Shown: positions 11,396 through 22,355 of the stretch, in pieces
How positions within the stretch are numbered: position 1 is the stretch's first letter
Layout of the letters: every line of letters begins with the position of its first letter
From: Armigeres subalbatus
Lineage: Eukaryota; Arthropoda; Insecta; Diptera; Culicidae
Length of the DNA stretch: 64,000 nucleotides
Reading direction: 5' to 3'
Assembly (NCBI RefSeq): GCF_024139115.2
Contig: NC_085140.1
Location: 290,995,293-291,059,292 of the forward strand
Position numbers and translations under genes: made by a program
The notes under the pieces: generated by a model
Told to the model about the DNA's origin: nothing
Seen by the model: only the letters and a program-made list of their open reading frames with translations
Databases searched by the model: none

Positions 11396-12396
11396 CTATA
11401 GTACAGCAGAAAGTCCATTGCTGATAAACGTTCATTTCGAACAATACACCGCAGATTGCTGGTTAATTTTTTGACATATACTCTGTCTCGCTCAAACCAA
11501 CAGCGAATAATCTAGCGACTACTTTAACGAACTATTTAAGGAACAGCTACTTTAACCGACCGTGTCCATTTAGCAAGTACGGTGTTGAACATAATCTGGA
11601 GATTAAAATAACACTTTAATAAAGTTATAAAAAACTTAGCAAGTAACCGCACAATATTGAGTAAAACAAATTAAGGGTGTAGCATTTCTGCATGCGGTGA
11701 ATGAATTTCGCACCGTGTATATAACTGACAGCATGAATGTTTGTGTTGCTTCTTTCGTGCTTTATTGATGATGCTAACCTCTCAAGCAAAGTTTTCCAAA
11801 GCTTCAAATGTGGAACACGAAAACTAATAGACGAACACACACGCGCTAGAGTCCCGAAGCCGATGACTTCATCCGCTCGCATCAACACAGCTGTAAAAGT
11901 TTCATCGTTGGAAATAAAAATCGCATACCTACGTACATGCTTTCTCGTGCGCTCGTTACGTTTGCTGCCATTTTGTTTCATGCTTTGGAAGGAAAGAAGA
12001 GGCGTGCAGTTAGCCACTGCTTTGACTGCTTTCTGGTTTGGGTGGAATGATGATGTAGTTTGGGCATATGGGTGATTTCATACACCTCCTTATTTCCATA
12101 TTATGCGGCTTTTTTCATTTATATTTATGTGAATTGTTGGTTTCATTTTCACAAATGTACTTGTACAATTATTACACAAAGGGATGCAAAATCAATGTAT
12201 GACATACAACTAGCATTATTGAACTTTAATATTACATTGGTGAAAAAACACTACGTGGGAATCAGGAAAGTTGGAAACATATCGAATTTTAATCCATATG
12301 TATTTTTCAAAACGCGCCGTTGCGCTAATCATTGTATTTACTATCGCTAATCATTGTACTATCGCACGATCGCATATTTGTAACATATGCATTTTT
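11396..12396. other. unassigned region with overlapping open frames on both strands
   Basis: Between about 11625 and 12075 both strands are open for more than 110 codons over the same DNA (minus 11625-12017, plus 11737-12075). Neither translation shows a motif I recognise. Simultaneous openness on both strands argues for chance or for a decayed coding fragment rather than a live gene. The rest is AT-rich filler. Confidence 0.3.
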
Positions 12397-12876
12397 TCCT
12401 TTCTCGTACAACAAAGTTGTACCGAAAGGCTATATGATTGCTAAAAAAACTTGATAGAAGGCCCGGAGACCCATAGTGTTATATACCGATCGACTCAGCT
12501 CGACAAACTGAGGTGACGTCTGTTTTTTTGTGTATGTGTACAAATTTTGTAGGCACACTTTTTAGAACTTAGAATTATCCGATTTACTCGCAACAAGTTG
12601 CATTCGACGGGGAATTGTTTGCTATTGGAAATGGGCCCGATCATTGCTTTTCGGAATTATTGAAAAATCATTGTTTTTCCCCAAAGGTCCCCCTTGAAAA
12701 TTTAAAGAACAATTTTTTTCGAATGGTGGCAAGGCAAAAATATTAAAAATGATCGAAAAAATGTGATCTATTCCCCCAAAGAGCTTTTTTGACCTTTCTA
12801 ATGTGATTTTTTCAATATATTTTATAATGCACGAGAAAGGCATCATCACTGCTAGGTGGATTAATCTGGGTTTTTT
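12397..12876 (+). mobile_element. family-M repeat, complete copy (M3)
   Basis: The left end is CCTTTCTCGTACAACAAAG with the matching hairpin partner GTTGTACCGAAAGGC. The right end is GCACGAGAAAGGCATCATCA followed by CTGCTAGGTGGATTAATC at 12849-12866 and a T run. The simple repeat is short here. The copy abuts a Transib-like foldback that begins at about 12877, suggesting insertion into it. Confidence 0.78.
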
Positions 12877-14165
12877 CATAAGTTTATATCTCCGATTGGG
12901 GCAGAACAAAAAAAATGTTCACACTGCATTTGAAAGAGCAATTTATATTCTTCTTTATGTCAAAAAATGGAGATATGTTATTTTTTATCTCTAGTTTTAC
13001 CAATTTTGCTGAAGTAATATTTTTTTTCAAGTGAATTGATATAACTCGAGAATGGAAAAAGATACAGACGATGTTCTTATGGCAAAACGTGCGCCTTGAA
13101 AAGCCCGAAAAGTCTTCAGAAGGTGACATTCTTAAAAAAATGAAAATATGAAATCTACAGCTTTAGCCCTTTTTATAAGCTTTTTCATTATCACCCTATT
13201 GCAAGATTAACGAGAAAAGATGCTTTTTCGGGTTCTACAAAGGTTCTACAAAGTTGTTCTGGATACTTGGATACTATTCACATAAAATATTCTACAAAAT
13301 TATGGCGCAGTTTTTCCCAATCATTTTTTCAATGTCTTATAAAAAATTTCTGCAGCTCTTAAGTTCACTTGTTTGGAGCTTTTTTTCTTACTAGGATTAG
13401 GGTGCTCCTCAAAAAACAATATTTTTGATCTGCTCATTTTATTTTTAATTTCTCACGAATGCCACCTTCTAAAGACTTTTGTGGCTTTTCAAAATGCGTG
13501 TTTTGCTATAAAAACATCGTCTGTATCGTTTTCCGTTGTCGAGTTATATCAATTTACTTGAAAAAATATGACATTAGTAAAATTGGCAAAACTTAAGATA
13601 AAAAAAATAACATATCTCTAACTTTTTGACAAAATAAAGAATGTGAATTGGTCTTCCAAATGTCGTATGAACATATTTTTTGGTCTGCCCGAATCGGAAA
13701 TATAAGCTTTTGAAAAAGAAGTAATTTTGGCAGAAGTACAATTATAACTTTTGATCCGAAATAGATATTGAGCATATTTATACATCAAAAGTTGCATTTT
13801 TTTAGCTCTAAAAATAACCCGAAGACATCTTTTTCGGAAAGCCGAAAACAAAACAAAAATAGATCAAAAATACTGTTTTTAGGGACATCCTAATTCAAGT
13901 AGGTTAAATTGCTCTAAATCAACTTAAGAGCTAAAGAAAAAGCATTTTTAGCAAAATTCATTGGAATAAGCTGTGCTACAGCTTTGTTAAACATTACATG
14001 TCAGTATCCCGTGAAAAAAAACTAAACTTTTTTATATAATGGGCCACCCTATTTTTTGAAAGCACCATAATGATGGCCTTATTATTCCGAACAATTTTGT
14101 AAAACAGCACTTTTTTCTAAAAAATGTAGTTTTGGGGTAAAATTAATCTTTTCCTGGGCCATAGT
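12877..14165 (-). mobile_element. Transib-like foldback element Y2
   Basis: The right end is CCATAGTG (14158-14165), the complement of the Y1 start. Internally, 12880-13140 is inverted relative to 13450-13695 (for example GTTATATCAATTTACTTG against CAAGTGAATTGATATAAC), giving a long stem. The 13790-14165 part is the inverted homologue of Y1. The left terminus appears to have been removed or displaced by family-M copy M3. No intact transposase frame is present. Confidence 0.72.
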
Positions 14166-14316
14166 GCACTGGGTCGAACCTTATTTTTCAAAAAGGCGAA
14201 ATGATATGGTTTCGTACCTGGAAAGTGTTCGTTTTCATGAAAAATGATACTGCTGAAAATTTCAGACCGATAGGTGGACGCTAAGTGATCCCTCAACGGA
14301 CCAGAAGCAATAGAAA

Positions 14317-14421
14317 AACCCAGATTAATCCACCTAGCGGTGATGGTGCCTTTCTCGTTCGTTCAAAAGGTTTGGAAAAATCTAAAATAACACTTATATG
14401 TGGATTGGTCTCATTTTTCAG
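14317..14421 (-). mobile_element. family-M distal-end fragment (M4)
   Basis: It reads ACCCAGATTAATCCACCTAG...GGTGCCTTTCTCG then about 60 bp that match, in inverted orientation, the last 100 bp of copy M5 (18880-18978). It is truncated at the minisatellite that begins at 14428. Confidence 0.75.
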
Positions 14422-14427
14422 GGAGCG

Positions 14428-14577
14428 GGCCATTTGGCATAAAGTCATTTGGCATAACGCCATTTGGCATAAGGTCATTTGGCATAAAGGCCATTTGGCA
14501 TAACGGACATTTGGCATAATTGTAACCAACGTCAAAAGTGAGGGTCTTTTGGCATAACGGACATTTGGCATAATTTT
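14428..14577 (+). repeat. CATTTGGCATAA minisatellite
   Basis: At least eight copies of CATTTGGCATAA or close variants are spaced 13-18 bp apart with short variable linkers (AAGT, CGC, AGGT, AAGGC, CGGA). A 30-bp interruption falls at about 14519-14545. Minus- and plus-strand frames across it are open only because of the repeat. Confidence 0.85.
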
Positions 14578-14705
14578 TCTTTGCGTTCGCTAAATGGTGA
14601 CTAAGTGGTGCGGGAAACATCCCGGAATAGTAAATATAACACCTGTTGATAACAATATTAAAAAGACATTATCCTCTCGTGGAAAGAATGCATTTGCAAT
14701 GCAAT

Positions 14706-14811
14706 GCAAAAGTAGGTGCATGCCTGGATTAGAGCAGTGGTGGATGTAATCCCCTCTTTAAAAGTAGGCGTGTGGCCGTATTAGGGCAATGAATGATGTG
14801 ATCCCTTTTTG
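14706..14811 (+). repeat. 52-bp tandem unit, left of M5
   Basis: Two diverged units of about 52 bp begin GTAGGTGCATGCCTGGATTA and GTAGGCGTGTGGCCGTATTA; each ends in a GATGTRATCCC-T-rich stretch. Further units of the same kind lie at 18982-19062, on the other side of M5, so M5 lies inside this minisatellite. Confidence 0.7.
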
Positions 14812-14935
14812 CCTTTCTCGTATACTAAGTATACGGTAAAGGCTATATGATCGCTCCAAAAACAAACTTTTTATAGAAGGCCCGGAGACCCATAGTGTTA
14901 TATACCAATCGACTCAGTTCGACGAATCGAGGTGA

Positions 14936-14937
<2 letters not shown>

Positions 14938-14995
<58 letters not shown>

Positions 14996-15008
14996 TGTGT
15001 GTGTGTGC
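14938..15008 (+). repeat. TG dinucleotide repeat
   Basis: About 70 bp of nearly uninterrupted TG with one TATG step lie in the normal GT-tract position of family M. The same tract appears as AC at 19866-19922 and 20715-20791 in the inverted copies. Confidence 0.95.
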
Positions 15009-15025
15009 GCAAAACTACTCAAAAA

Positions 15026-16860
15026 ATGTCACTCATTTTTCGGGCACTTATCCTCAACCGATTTGCTCGCAACAAGTTGCATTCGACGCAGAATCCTGTC
15101 CCATTGTTTCCTATTTGAAATTGGTCAGATCGAACTATGGGATCAGAAGTTATGGCCAAAATACAAATTCATACGAAAAAATCGCGTAAAAAATGTCACT
15201 CATTTTTCGGGCACTTATCCTCAACCGATTTGCTTGCAACAAGTTGCATTCGACGCAGAATCCTGTCACATTGTTTCCTATTTGAAACTGGCCAGATCGG
15301 ACTATGGGATCGAAAGTTATGGTCAAAATACAAATTCATACGAAAAAATTCGCGTAAAAAATGTCACTCATTTTTCGGGCACTTATTCTCAACCGATTTG
15401 CTCGCAACAAGTTGCATTCGACGCAGAATCCTGTCCCATTGTTTCCTATTTGAAAATGGTCAGATCGGACTATGGGATCAGAAGTGATGGCCAAAATACA
15501 AATTCATACGAAAAAATTGCGTAAAAAATGTCACTCATTTTTCGGGCAGAATCTTATCCCATTGTTTCCTATTTGAAATTGGTCAGATCGGACTATGGGA
15601 TCAGAAGTTATGGTTAAAATACAAATTCATACGAAAAAATTGCGTAAAAAATGTCACTCATTTTTCGGGCACATATCCTCAACCGATTTGCTCGCAACAA
15701 GTTGCATTCGACGAAGAATCCTGTCCCATTGTTTCCTATTTGAAACTGGCCAGATCGGACTATGGGATCGAAAGTTATGATCAAAATACAAATTCATACG
15801 GAAAAATTGCGTAAAAAATGTCACTCATTTTTCGGGCACTTATTCTCAACCGATTTGCTCGCAACAAGTTGAATTCGACGCAGAATCCTATCCCATTGTT
15901 TCCTATTTGAAATTGGTCAGATCGGACTATGGGATCAGAAGTTATGGTTAAAATACAAATTCATACGAAAAAATTGCGTAAAAAATGTCACTCATTTTTC
16001 GGGCACATATCCTCAACCGATTTGCTCGCAACAAGTTGCATTCGACGCAGAATCCTATCCCATTGTTTCCTTTTTGAAATTGGTCAGATCGGACTATGAG
16101 ATCAGAAGTTATGGCCAAAATACAAATTCAAACGAAAAAATCGCGTAAAAAATGTCACTCATTTTTCGGGCACTTATCCTCAACCGATTTGCTTGCAACA
16201 AGTTGCATTCGATGCAGAATCCTGTCCCATTGTTTTCTATTTGAAATTGGCCAGATCGAACTATGGGATCAGAAGTTATGGCCAAAATACAAATTCATAC
16301 GAAAAAATCGCGTAAAAAATGTCACTCATTTTTCGGGCACTTATCCTCAACCGATTTGCTCGCAACAAGTTGCATTCGACGTAGAATCTTGTCCCATTGT
16401 TTCCTATTTGAAACTGGCCAGATCGGACTATGGGATCGAAAGTTATGGTCAAAATACAAATTCATACGAAAAAATCGCGTAAAAAATGTCACTCATTTTC
16501 CGGGCACTTATCCTCAATCGATTTGCTCACAACAAGTTGCATTCGACGCAGAATCCTGTCCCGTTGTTTCCTATTGAAAATTGGCCATATCGGACTATGG
16601 GATCGAAAATTATACCATTTTTGCCTTTCTCGTATACTAAGTATTTTATGGCAAAATCGCTAAAAAAATGTTACTCATTTTTCAGGCACTTTTCCTCAAC
16701 CGATTTGCTCGCATTAAATTGCATTCGACGCAGAATGTCTCATTGTTTCTTATTGAAAATTGTCCAGATCGGACTATGGGCTTAGAAGTTATGGTAAAAT
16801 TACTATTTATTGTGAAAAAGAGTTCAAAAAAGTCTAGCTCACTTTTTAGCACTTAGACTT
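15026..16860 (+). repeat. 167-bp tandem array inside M5
   Basis: The anchor ATGTCACTCATTTTTCGGGC (or near variants) starts at 15026, 15193, 15361, 15528, 15651, 15818, 15985, 16152, 16319, 16486 and 16668. The spacings are 167, 168, 167, 123, 167, 167, 167, 167, 167 and 182. One unit lacks 44 bp. The last, 182-bp, unit contains an internal copy of the M terminus GCCTTTCTCGTATACTAAG at 16622. Units are highly similar. Open frames of 60-209 codons here are a by-product of the repeat. Confidence 0.95.
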
Positions 16861-16937
16861 CATCTATTCCCCAAGCAACACAAGTTCAACAAATCTGGTT
16901 GCAGTAACCATATTGTAACTGAATCCGATAATATATA

Positions 16938-18620
16938 CAGTCACTCTCAAAATTGAGCGTACAGCAAGGATTATATGAATATATTCGAAAATTCCAAAGG
17001 AAATTTAATTGTTGGCTCGGTTGTTTTTAATGCATTTCAATATTCATCCCTTCCTTCAATGTATGCACACATAAAATGGTTGAAATTTTTTCTCTAAAGT
17101 TCATTTATTTGAAAATAATCTCAAAATATGCCTATTAGATGTGACAAAATTGAGCGTACAGCGAATGTTTTTCTGTAAAATTTCTTATTATAAAAGCGAT
17201 TAATGTCATTTAATGTTATTTTTTCATGATTATATTTATAATAATAAATATCCGCTACTTAAACATTCAATGTTTTTGAATTAAACCATATTTTGGTCAA
17301 AATGGCGAACAATTAAGATGTTTAAACAATGCTATTTAACAATTCAATGCTGCTGGGCAAAATAGATGGTCTAAGATATGGATTTCACCGGCATCATGTC
17401 TTATATATGATAGATAATCGAAATCGAGCGGGACACACAATAAATTTAGGAAAAATCAGTCGGTAAATGATGAAAACAGATGTAAACATACAGAGAAAAC
17501 GACAAATGTTGGGAATGGCATATTTCAAATTAAGTATGACTTTATTTAAAAGTCGATGTATAGGTAGCTTATAAGCTCAGGACACTCATTAATAATAATA
17601 TTAATAAAAGAGCAGCACACGGATACATTATAAGATGTAATTTTATATTTGAAGACTCAGTAACCGTAGGGACAAATTTGGTTGAATCATTTGAATTCAC
17701 TAAGATATTATTAAATAAGCTGTCGAACTCTTAAAAAAGTTTATTTTTACTCGTCACATGGAAATCATCCAATTGTATCCCTTATGGTAACAGATCGTGG
17801 CGTTTAATCCAAATTTAATAATGAAATTACGATTTTAAGCTATCTTTTCAATATTCAATCAGAAGTGATCTACGGGGTTGAAAAGCTGTTTTTATGTTCG
17901 GTACCTTAACATGCACCTTGTACTTTTAGAATTCGACTGTGAATGATTGGATTCAATAATACTACTCTTAATGATAGACCTGAGACAATAATCGAGCTTT
18001 AAAACAAATTTAAGTTAAAGACATACTAAATTTGAAATATGTCATTCCTAACATTTGTCGTTTTCTCTGTATGTTTACATCTGTTTTCATCATTTACCGA
18101 CTGAATTTTGACAAATTAATCGTATGTCTCGCTCGATTTCGAATATTTATCATATATAAGATACGATGCCGGTGAAACATACAAATTAAAGCATTTATTT
18201 TGCCCACAGGCATTGAATTGTTAAATAGCAATGTTCTTACCTCTCACTTGTTCGCCATTTTGACCAAAACATGGTTTAATTTCAAAACATTGAATGTTTA
18301 AGTAGCGGATGTTTATTATTATAAATATAATCATGAAAAAACAATATTAAAATACATTAATCGTGTTTATAATAAGAATTTTATAGAAAAAAAATCACTG
18401 TACGCTCAATTTTGTCACATCTAATCGGCGTATTTTGAAATTATTTTCAAATAAATGAACTTTAGAGAAAAAAATTCAACCATTTTATGTACGCATACAT
18501 TGAAGGAAGGGATGAATACTGAAATGCATTAAAAACAACTGAGCCAACAATTAAATTTCCTTTGGAATTTTCGAATATATTCATCTAATCCTTGTGTACG
18601 CTCAATTTTGAGAGTGACTG
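16938..18620. mobile_element. Tc1-type foldback element with IR/DR ends
   Basis: The TE begins CAGTCACTCTCAAAATTGAG and ends with its complement, flanked by TA at 16936-16937 and 18621-18622. The inverted arms are about 600 bp (16938-17535 and 18018-18620). Each arm carries two copies of the motif AAAATTGAGCGTACAG: outer 16948-16966 and inner 17145-17164 on the left, inner 18399-18414 and outer 18595-18610 on the right. That is the double transposase-binding-site (IR/DR) layout known from Tc1-family elements such as Sleeping Beauty. The 480-bp middle has no transposase. Confidence 0.92.
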
Positions 18621-18979
18621 TAAGTTACTGTGATAGATGTGCAATATGTGTGCTTCTCATGTCGCTCGCAACAGATTGCATTCGACGCAGAATCTTGTCC
18701 CATTGTTTCCTATAGAAACTTGGCCGCATCGTACAATTGGGTCGAAAGTTATGGCGAAAATACTAATTTTAAAACTACAAAATAAAATGCCATTTTTTGC
18801 TCTTATGCTCATCCGATTTGTTTGCAACAAATTGCGTTTGGCGAGATTTTTTTTATGCATATAAACAAATATGAAAAATGATACCAATCCACATATTAGT
18901 GTTATTTTAGATTTTTCCAAACCTTTTGAACGATCGAGAAAGGCACCATCACCGCTAGGTGGATTAATCTGGGTTTTTA

Positions 18980-19062
18980 ATAGTAGGTGCTTGCCCGGAT
19001 TATGGCAATGGAGGATGTGATTCCTTCTTTAAAAGAAGGCGCTGCCCGGATGGAGGCAATGG
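18980..19062 (+). repeat. 52-bp tandem unit, right of M5
   Basis: These units are the continuation of the 14706-14811 minisatellite: GTAGGTGCTTGCCCGGATTA...GATGTGATTCCTTCTTT, then a second partial unit. The element M5 therefore interrupts one array. Confidence 0.7.
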
Positions 19063-19871
19063 TGGCCAATCCGATCTGGCCAATTTCAGATAGGAAATAA
19101 TGGGACAGGATTCTACGTCGAATGCAACTTGTTGCGAGCAAATCGGTTAAGGATAAGTGCCCGAAAAATGAGTGACATTTTTTACGCGATTTTTTCGTAT
19201 GAATTTGTATTTTGGCCATAACTTTCGATCCCATAGTCCGATCTGGCCAATTTCAAATAGGAAACAATGGGATAGGATTCTACGTTGAATGCAACTTGCT
19301 GCGAGCAAATCGGTTGAGGATAACTGCCCGAAAAATGAGTGACATTTTTACGCGATTTTTTCGTATGAATTTGTATTTTGGCCATAACTTTCGATCCCAT
19401 AGTCCGATCTGGCCAACTTCAAATAGGAAACAATGGACAGGATTCTGCGTCGAATGCAACTTGTTTCAAGCAAATCGGTTGAGGATAAGTGCCCGAAAAA
19501 TGAGTGACATTTTTTACGTGATTTTTTCGTATGAATTTGTATTTTGGCCATAACTTCCGATCCCATAGTCCGATCTGGCCAATTTCAAATAGGAAACAAT
19601 GGGACAGGATTCTGCGTCGAATGCAGCTTGTTGAGAGCAAATCGGTTGAGGATAAGTGCCCGAAAAATGAGTGACATTTTTTACGCGATTTTTTTTGTAT
19701 GAATTTGTATTTTGGCCATAACTTTAGATCCCATAGTTCGATCTGGCCAATTTCAAATAGGAAACAATGGGACAGGATTGTGCGTCGAATTCAACTTGTT
19801 GCGAGCAAATCGATTGAGGATATGTGCCCGAAAAATGAGTGACATTTTTGTAGTAGTTTTGCGCACACACA

Positions 19872-19927
<56 letters not shown>

Positions 19928-20052
19928 TCACCTCAATTCGTCGAACTGAGTCGATTGGTATATAACACTATGGGTCTCCGGGCCTTCTATAAAAAGTTTG
20001 TTTTTGGAGCGATCATATAGCCTTTACCGTATACTTAGTATACGAGAAAGGC
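19063..20052 (-). mobile_element. family-M repeat with tandem core (M6)
   Basis: This is an inverted copy with five core units (anchors at 19174, 19341, 19506, 19673, 19841; spacings 167, 165, 167, 168), an AC tract (19866-19922) and the terminal hairpin ending ACGAGAAAGGC at 20052. The distal end is missing: it starts within a core unit directly after the minisatellite. Confidence 0.82.
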
Positions 20053-20057
20053 AAAAA

Positions 20058-20714
20058 AGTATTTTGGCCATAATTTCCGATCCCATAGTCCGATCTGGCC
20101 AATTTTCAATAGAAAACAATGGGATACAATTCTGCGTCGAATGCTGTCGAATTGCGAGTAAATCGGTTGAGGATATGTGCCCGAAAAATGAGTGACATTT
20201 TTTACGCGATTTTTTCGTATGAATTTGTATTTTGGCCATAACTTTCGATCCCATAGTCCGGTCTGGCCAATTTCAAATAGGAAACAATGGGACAGGATTC
20301 TGCGTCGAATGCAATTTGTTGCGAGCAAATCGGTTGAGGATATGTGCCCGAAAAATGAGTGACATTTTTGACGCGATTTTTTCATATGAATTTGTATTTT
20401 GGCCATAACTTTCGATCCCATAGTTCGATCTGGCCAATTTCAAATAGGAAACAATGGGACAGGATTCTGCGTCGAATGCAACTTGTTGAGAGCAAATCGG
20501 TTGAGGATAAGTGCCCGAAAAATGAGTGACATTTTTTACGCGATTTTTTTGTATGAATTTGTATTTTGGCCATAACTTTAGATCCCATAGTTCGATCTGG
20601 CCAATTTCAAATAGGAAACAATGGGACAGGATTGTGCGTCGAATTCAACTTGTTGCGAGCAAATCGATTGAGGATATGTGCCCGAAAAATGAGTGACATT
20701 TTTGTAGTAGTTTT

Positions 20715-20795
<81 letters not shown>

Positions 20796-20920
20796 TCACC
20801 TCAATTCGTCGAACTGAGTCGATTGGTATATAACACTATGGGTCTCCGGGCCTTCTATAAAAAGTTTGTTTTTGGAGCGATCATATAGCCTTTACCGTAT
20901 ACTTAGTATACGAGAAAGGC
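20058..20920 (-). mobile_element. family-M repeat with tandem core (M7), partial duplicate of M6
   Basis: Four core units (anchors 20194, 20361, 20528, 20695, spacing 167) are followed by an AC tract (20715-20791) and the terminal hairpin ending at 20920. From about 20558 the copy is almost identical to M6 from about 19704, an offset of 854 bp, which indicates a recent tandem duplication or unequal exchange. The AC tract is longer in M7. Confidence 0.82.
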
Positions 20921-20941
20921 AAAAAGAGGTCACACTTCATA

Positions 20942-21722
20942 CAGCGTCGAGCACGCTACTTTAGTGGCACGTAATCCAAATAAAAAAAAAATATCGCAGA
21001 GCGGAGCACTTTGCTCGAAGGACTGGCTCCACAAACAAATTTTTTAAAATATTGAGTATTGGAATGAGTGTAATAGGGCACAAATCTTGAATATCAAAAT
21101 GGTCTGGAAATTGTGGGCTTCGTGGCCGTGCGGATAGCAACGTCAATCGTCTAGGCGCATGTGCTATGGAGTGTGGGTTCGATTCCCGCTCCGGTAAGGA
21201 GAAAACTTTTCGTGATGCGAAAAATTCTCCACTGGTCCACTGGGTGTTGTGTAAATGTTCTGTCCGTTGTCTCATGCTAGGTGTTCAGTCTGTACGACCT
21301 CTGGTCAAAGACGGTGATTCTGTATTTTTCCATTAAATTGTAATCAATTCGTGGTGAAAGATCACGTGGAGTGAGCTATTAGGCTCATGCAAGAATGTAA
21401 TAAGCATGTAAGCACAAAAGTAAACGATTTCCTTTCTTGAACTTGCCACTATTACACAGAATTCTTTCAAAAAATCTACTGAACAAACAAAAGGCAACTC
21501 TACGCAATTTTGTCAGCAATCCAGATTAACTGCAACTACCTACCTAAATTTATTTTTCATTTAATAATTTTTTTTCTTACAGAAAATCGTAAAAATTGCT
21601 TATTATATTATGCCAAAGTCATTATAAACAAAAAAAATCATGTATGATGACACTTCGGGGTTGCTGGAAGACATTACTAATGAGCTGCATATCGATACAC
21701 TAAAGTAGCGTGCTCGACACTG
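20942..21722. mobile_element. TA-flanked TIR element carrying a SINE-like unit
   Basis: The ends are CAGCGTCGAGCACGCTACTT and the complement of CAGTGTCGAGCACGCTACTT. The inverted match is 25 bp and is flanked by TA (20940-20941, 21723-21724). CAG-starting ends with a TA duplication fit the Tc1/mariner/pogo superfamily. The interior holds a tRNA-like unit (next entry) and otherwise no coding sequence. Confidence 0.8.
21113..21430 (+). mobile_element. tRNA-derived SINE-like element
   Basis: The head resembles a tRNA gene: an A-box-like GTGGCCGTGCGGA at 21122-21134 and a good B box GGGTTCGATTCCC at 21175-21187, about 53 bp apart as expected for an RNA polymerase III promoter. A non-tRNA body and an A-rich end follow. 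Mosquito Feilai elements are tRNA-related SINEs of this kind; membership in that family is not proven here. I do not call it a functional tRNA because no matching acceptor stem is seen. Confidence 0.75.
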
Positions 21723-21724
21723 TA

Positions 21725-22084
21725 TGGAGGGTGATCTCTTCTTCTATTGCTTCAGCTCTATTGTGGGACCACCCACCGTCCACCCACCGGTCTGAAATTT
21801 TTAGTAGTTTAATTTTTCATGAACATGAACATTTTCCAGTCTCAGTATGCGATTTATGGCAGTCAACAACAAAAACGATGTGTGACGTAGCGATAATTGC
21901 AGAGCCGTAGAGTTCCCCCTGATAATGGCAAATGGGTGGCTGATAGAACGGTAATGGCTGCGATACAATTTATATTCATATTTCCTATCCAACAAGTGGT
22001 GGAGAGTTTTGTGAGGTGCATACATACCTTATACTTTTAGATTCATTTGCGTATTATTGTTGATGACGATGATGACAGATTAAT
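21725..22084. other. unassigned DNA
   Basis: A few short open frames are present but nothing recognisable. The last 24 bases (22061-22084) are the left copy of the duplication that flanks the retroposon in the next entry. Confidence 0.4.
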
Positions 22085-22085
22085 G

Positions 22086-22355
22086 AGTTCAGTGCGTGTT
22101 GGCTCTTGTTTCGGACGGCAGAACGATCGCGCGATTTGCCGAAATTTCGTGTTTTGCATTGCGCGGTCGGTAATAAAGTTAATTAGTTCAGTGCGTGTTG
22201 GCTCTTGTTTCGGACGGCAGAACGATCGCGCGATTTGCCGAAATTTTGTGTTTTGCATTGCGCGGCCGGTAATAAAGTTAATTAGTTCAGTGCGTGTTGG
22301 CTCTTGTTTCGGACGGCAGAACGATCGCGCGATTTGCCGAAATTTTGTGTTTTGT
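22086..22355 (+). repeat. three 99-bp tandem units
   Basis: Units start with AGTTCAGTGCGTGTTGGCTC at 22086, 22185 and 22284; the third is shorter. Each holds the palindromic core GATCGCGCGATT. Because 99 is a multiple of three, frames stay open on both strands (for example plus 22047-22484); this is a consequence of the repeat and not evidence for a protein. Such head monomers can act as promoters in some non-LTR elements; that role here is inference. Confidence 0.9.

Larger units (their letters stand above)
14812..18978 (+). mobile_element. family-M repeat with amplified core (M5)
   Basis: The start is GCCTTTCTCGTATACTAAG plus its hairpin partner CTAAGTATACGGTAAAGGC. The end is GAGAAAGGCACCATCACCG followed by CTAGGTGGATTAATCTGGG near 18954-18973. 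Ordinary copies are 350-730 bp; this one is 4.2 kb. The excess is a long TG tract, an array of 167-bp core units and a 1.68 kb Tc1-type foldback insertion. The M core resumes after the foldback (18660-18860) and runs to the normal terminus. Confidence 0.8.

Noticed and set aside
14428..14577. CRISPR-like array
   Set aside because: Units are short, linkers are 3-6 bp with no spacer-sized unique sequence, and the context is a eukaryotic repeat cluster.
14895..16785. Series of open frames up to 209 codons in the M5 array, also mirrored at 18977-20421
   Set aside because: They follow the 167-bp repeat and the TG/AC tracts in several frames and on both arms, so they are by-products of repetition and do not encode a protein family.
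21113..21195. Functional tRNA gene
   Set aside because: A and B boxes are present, but no acceptor-stem pairing or anticodon arm fits. A SINE head is the better reading.
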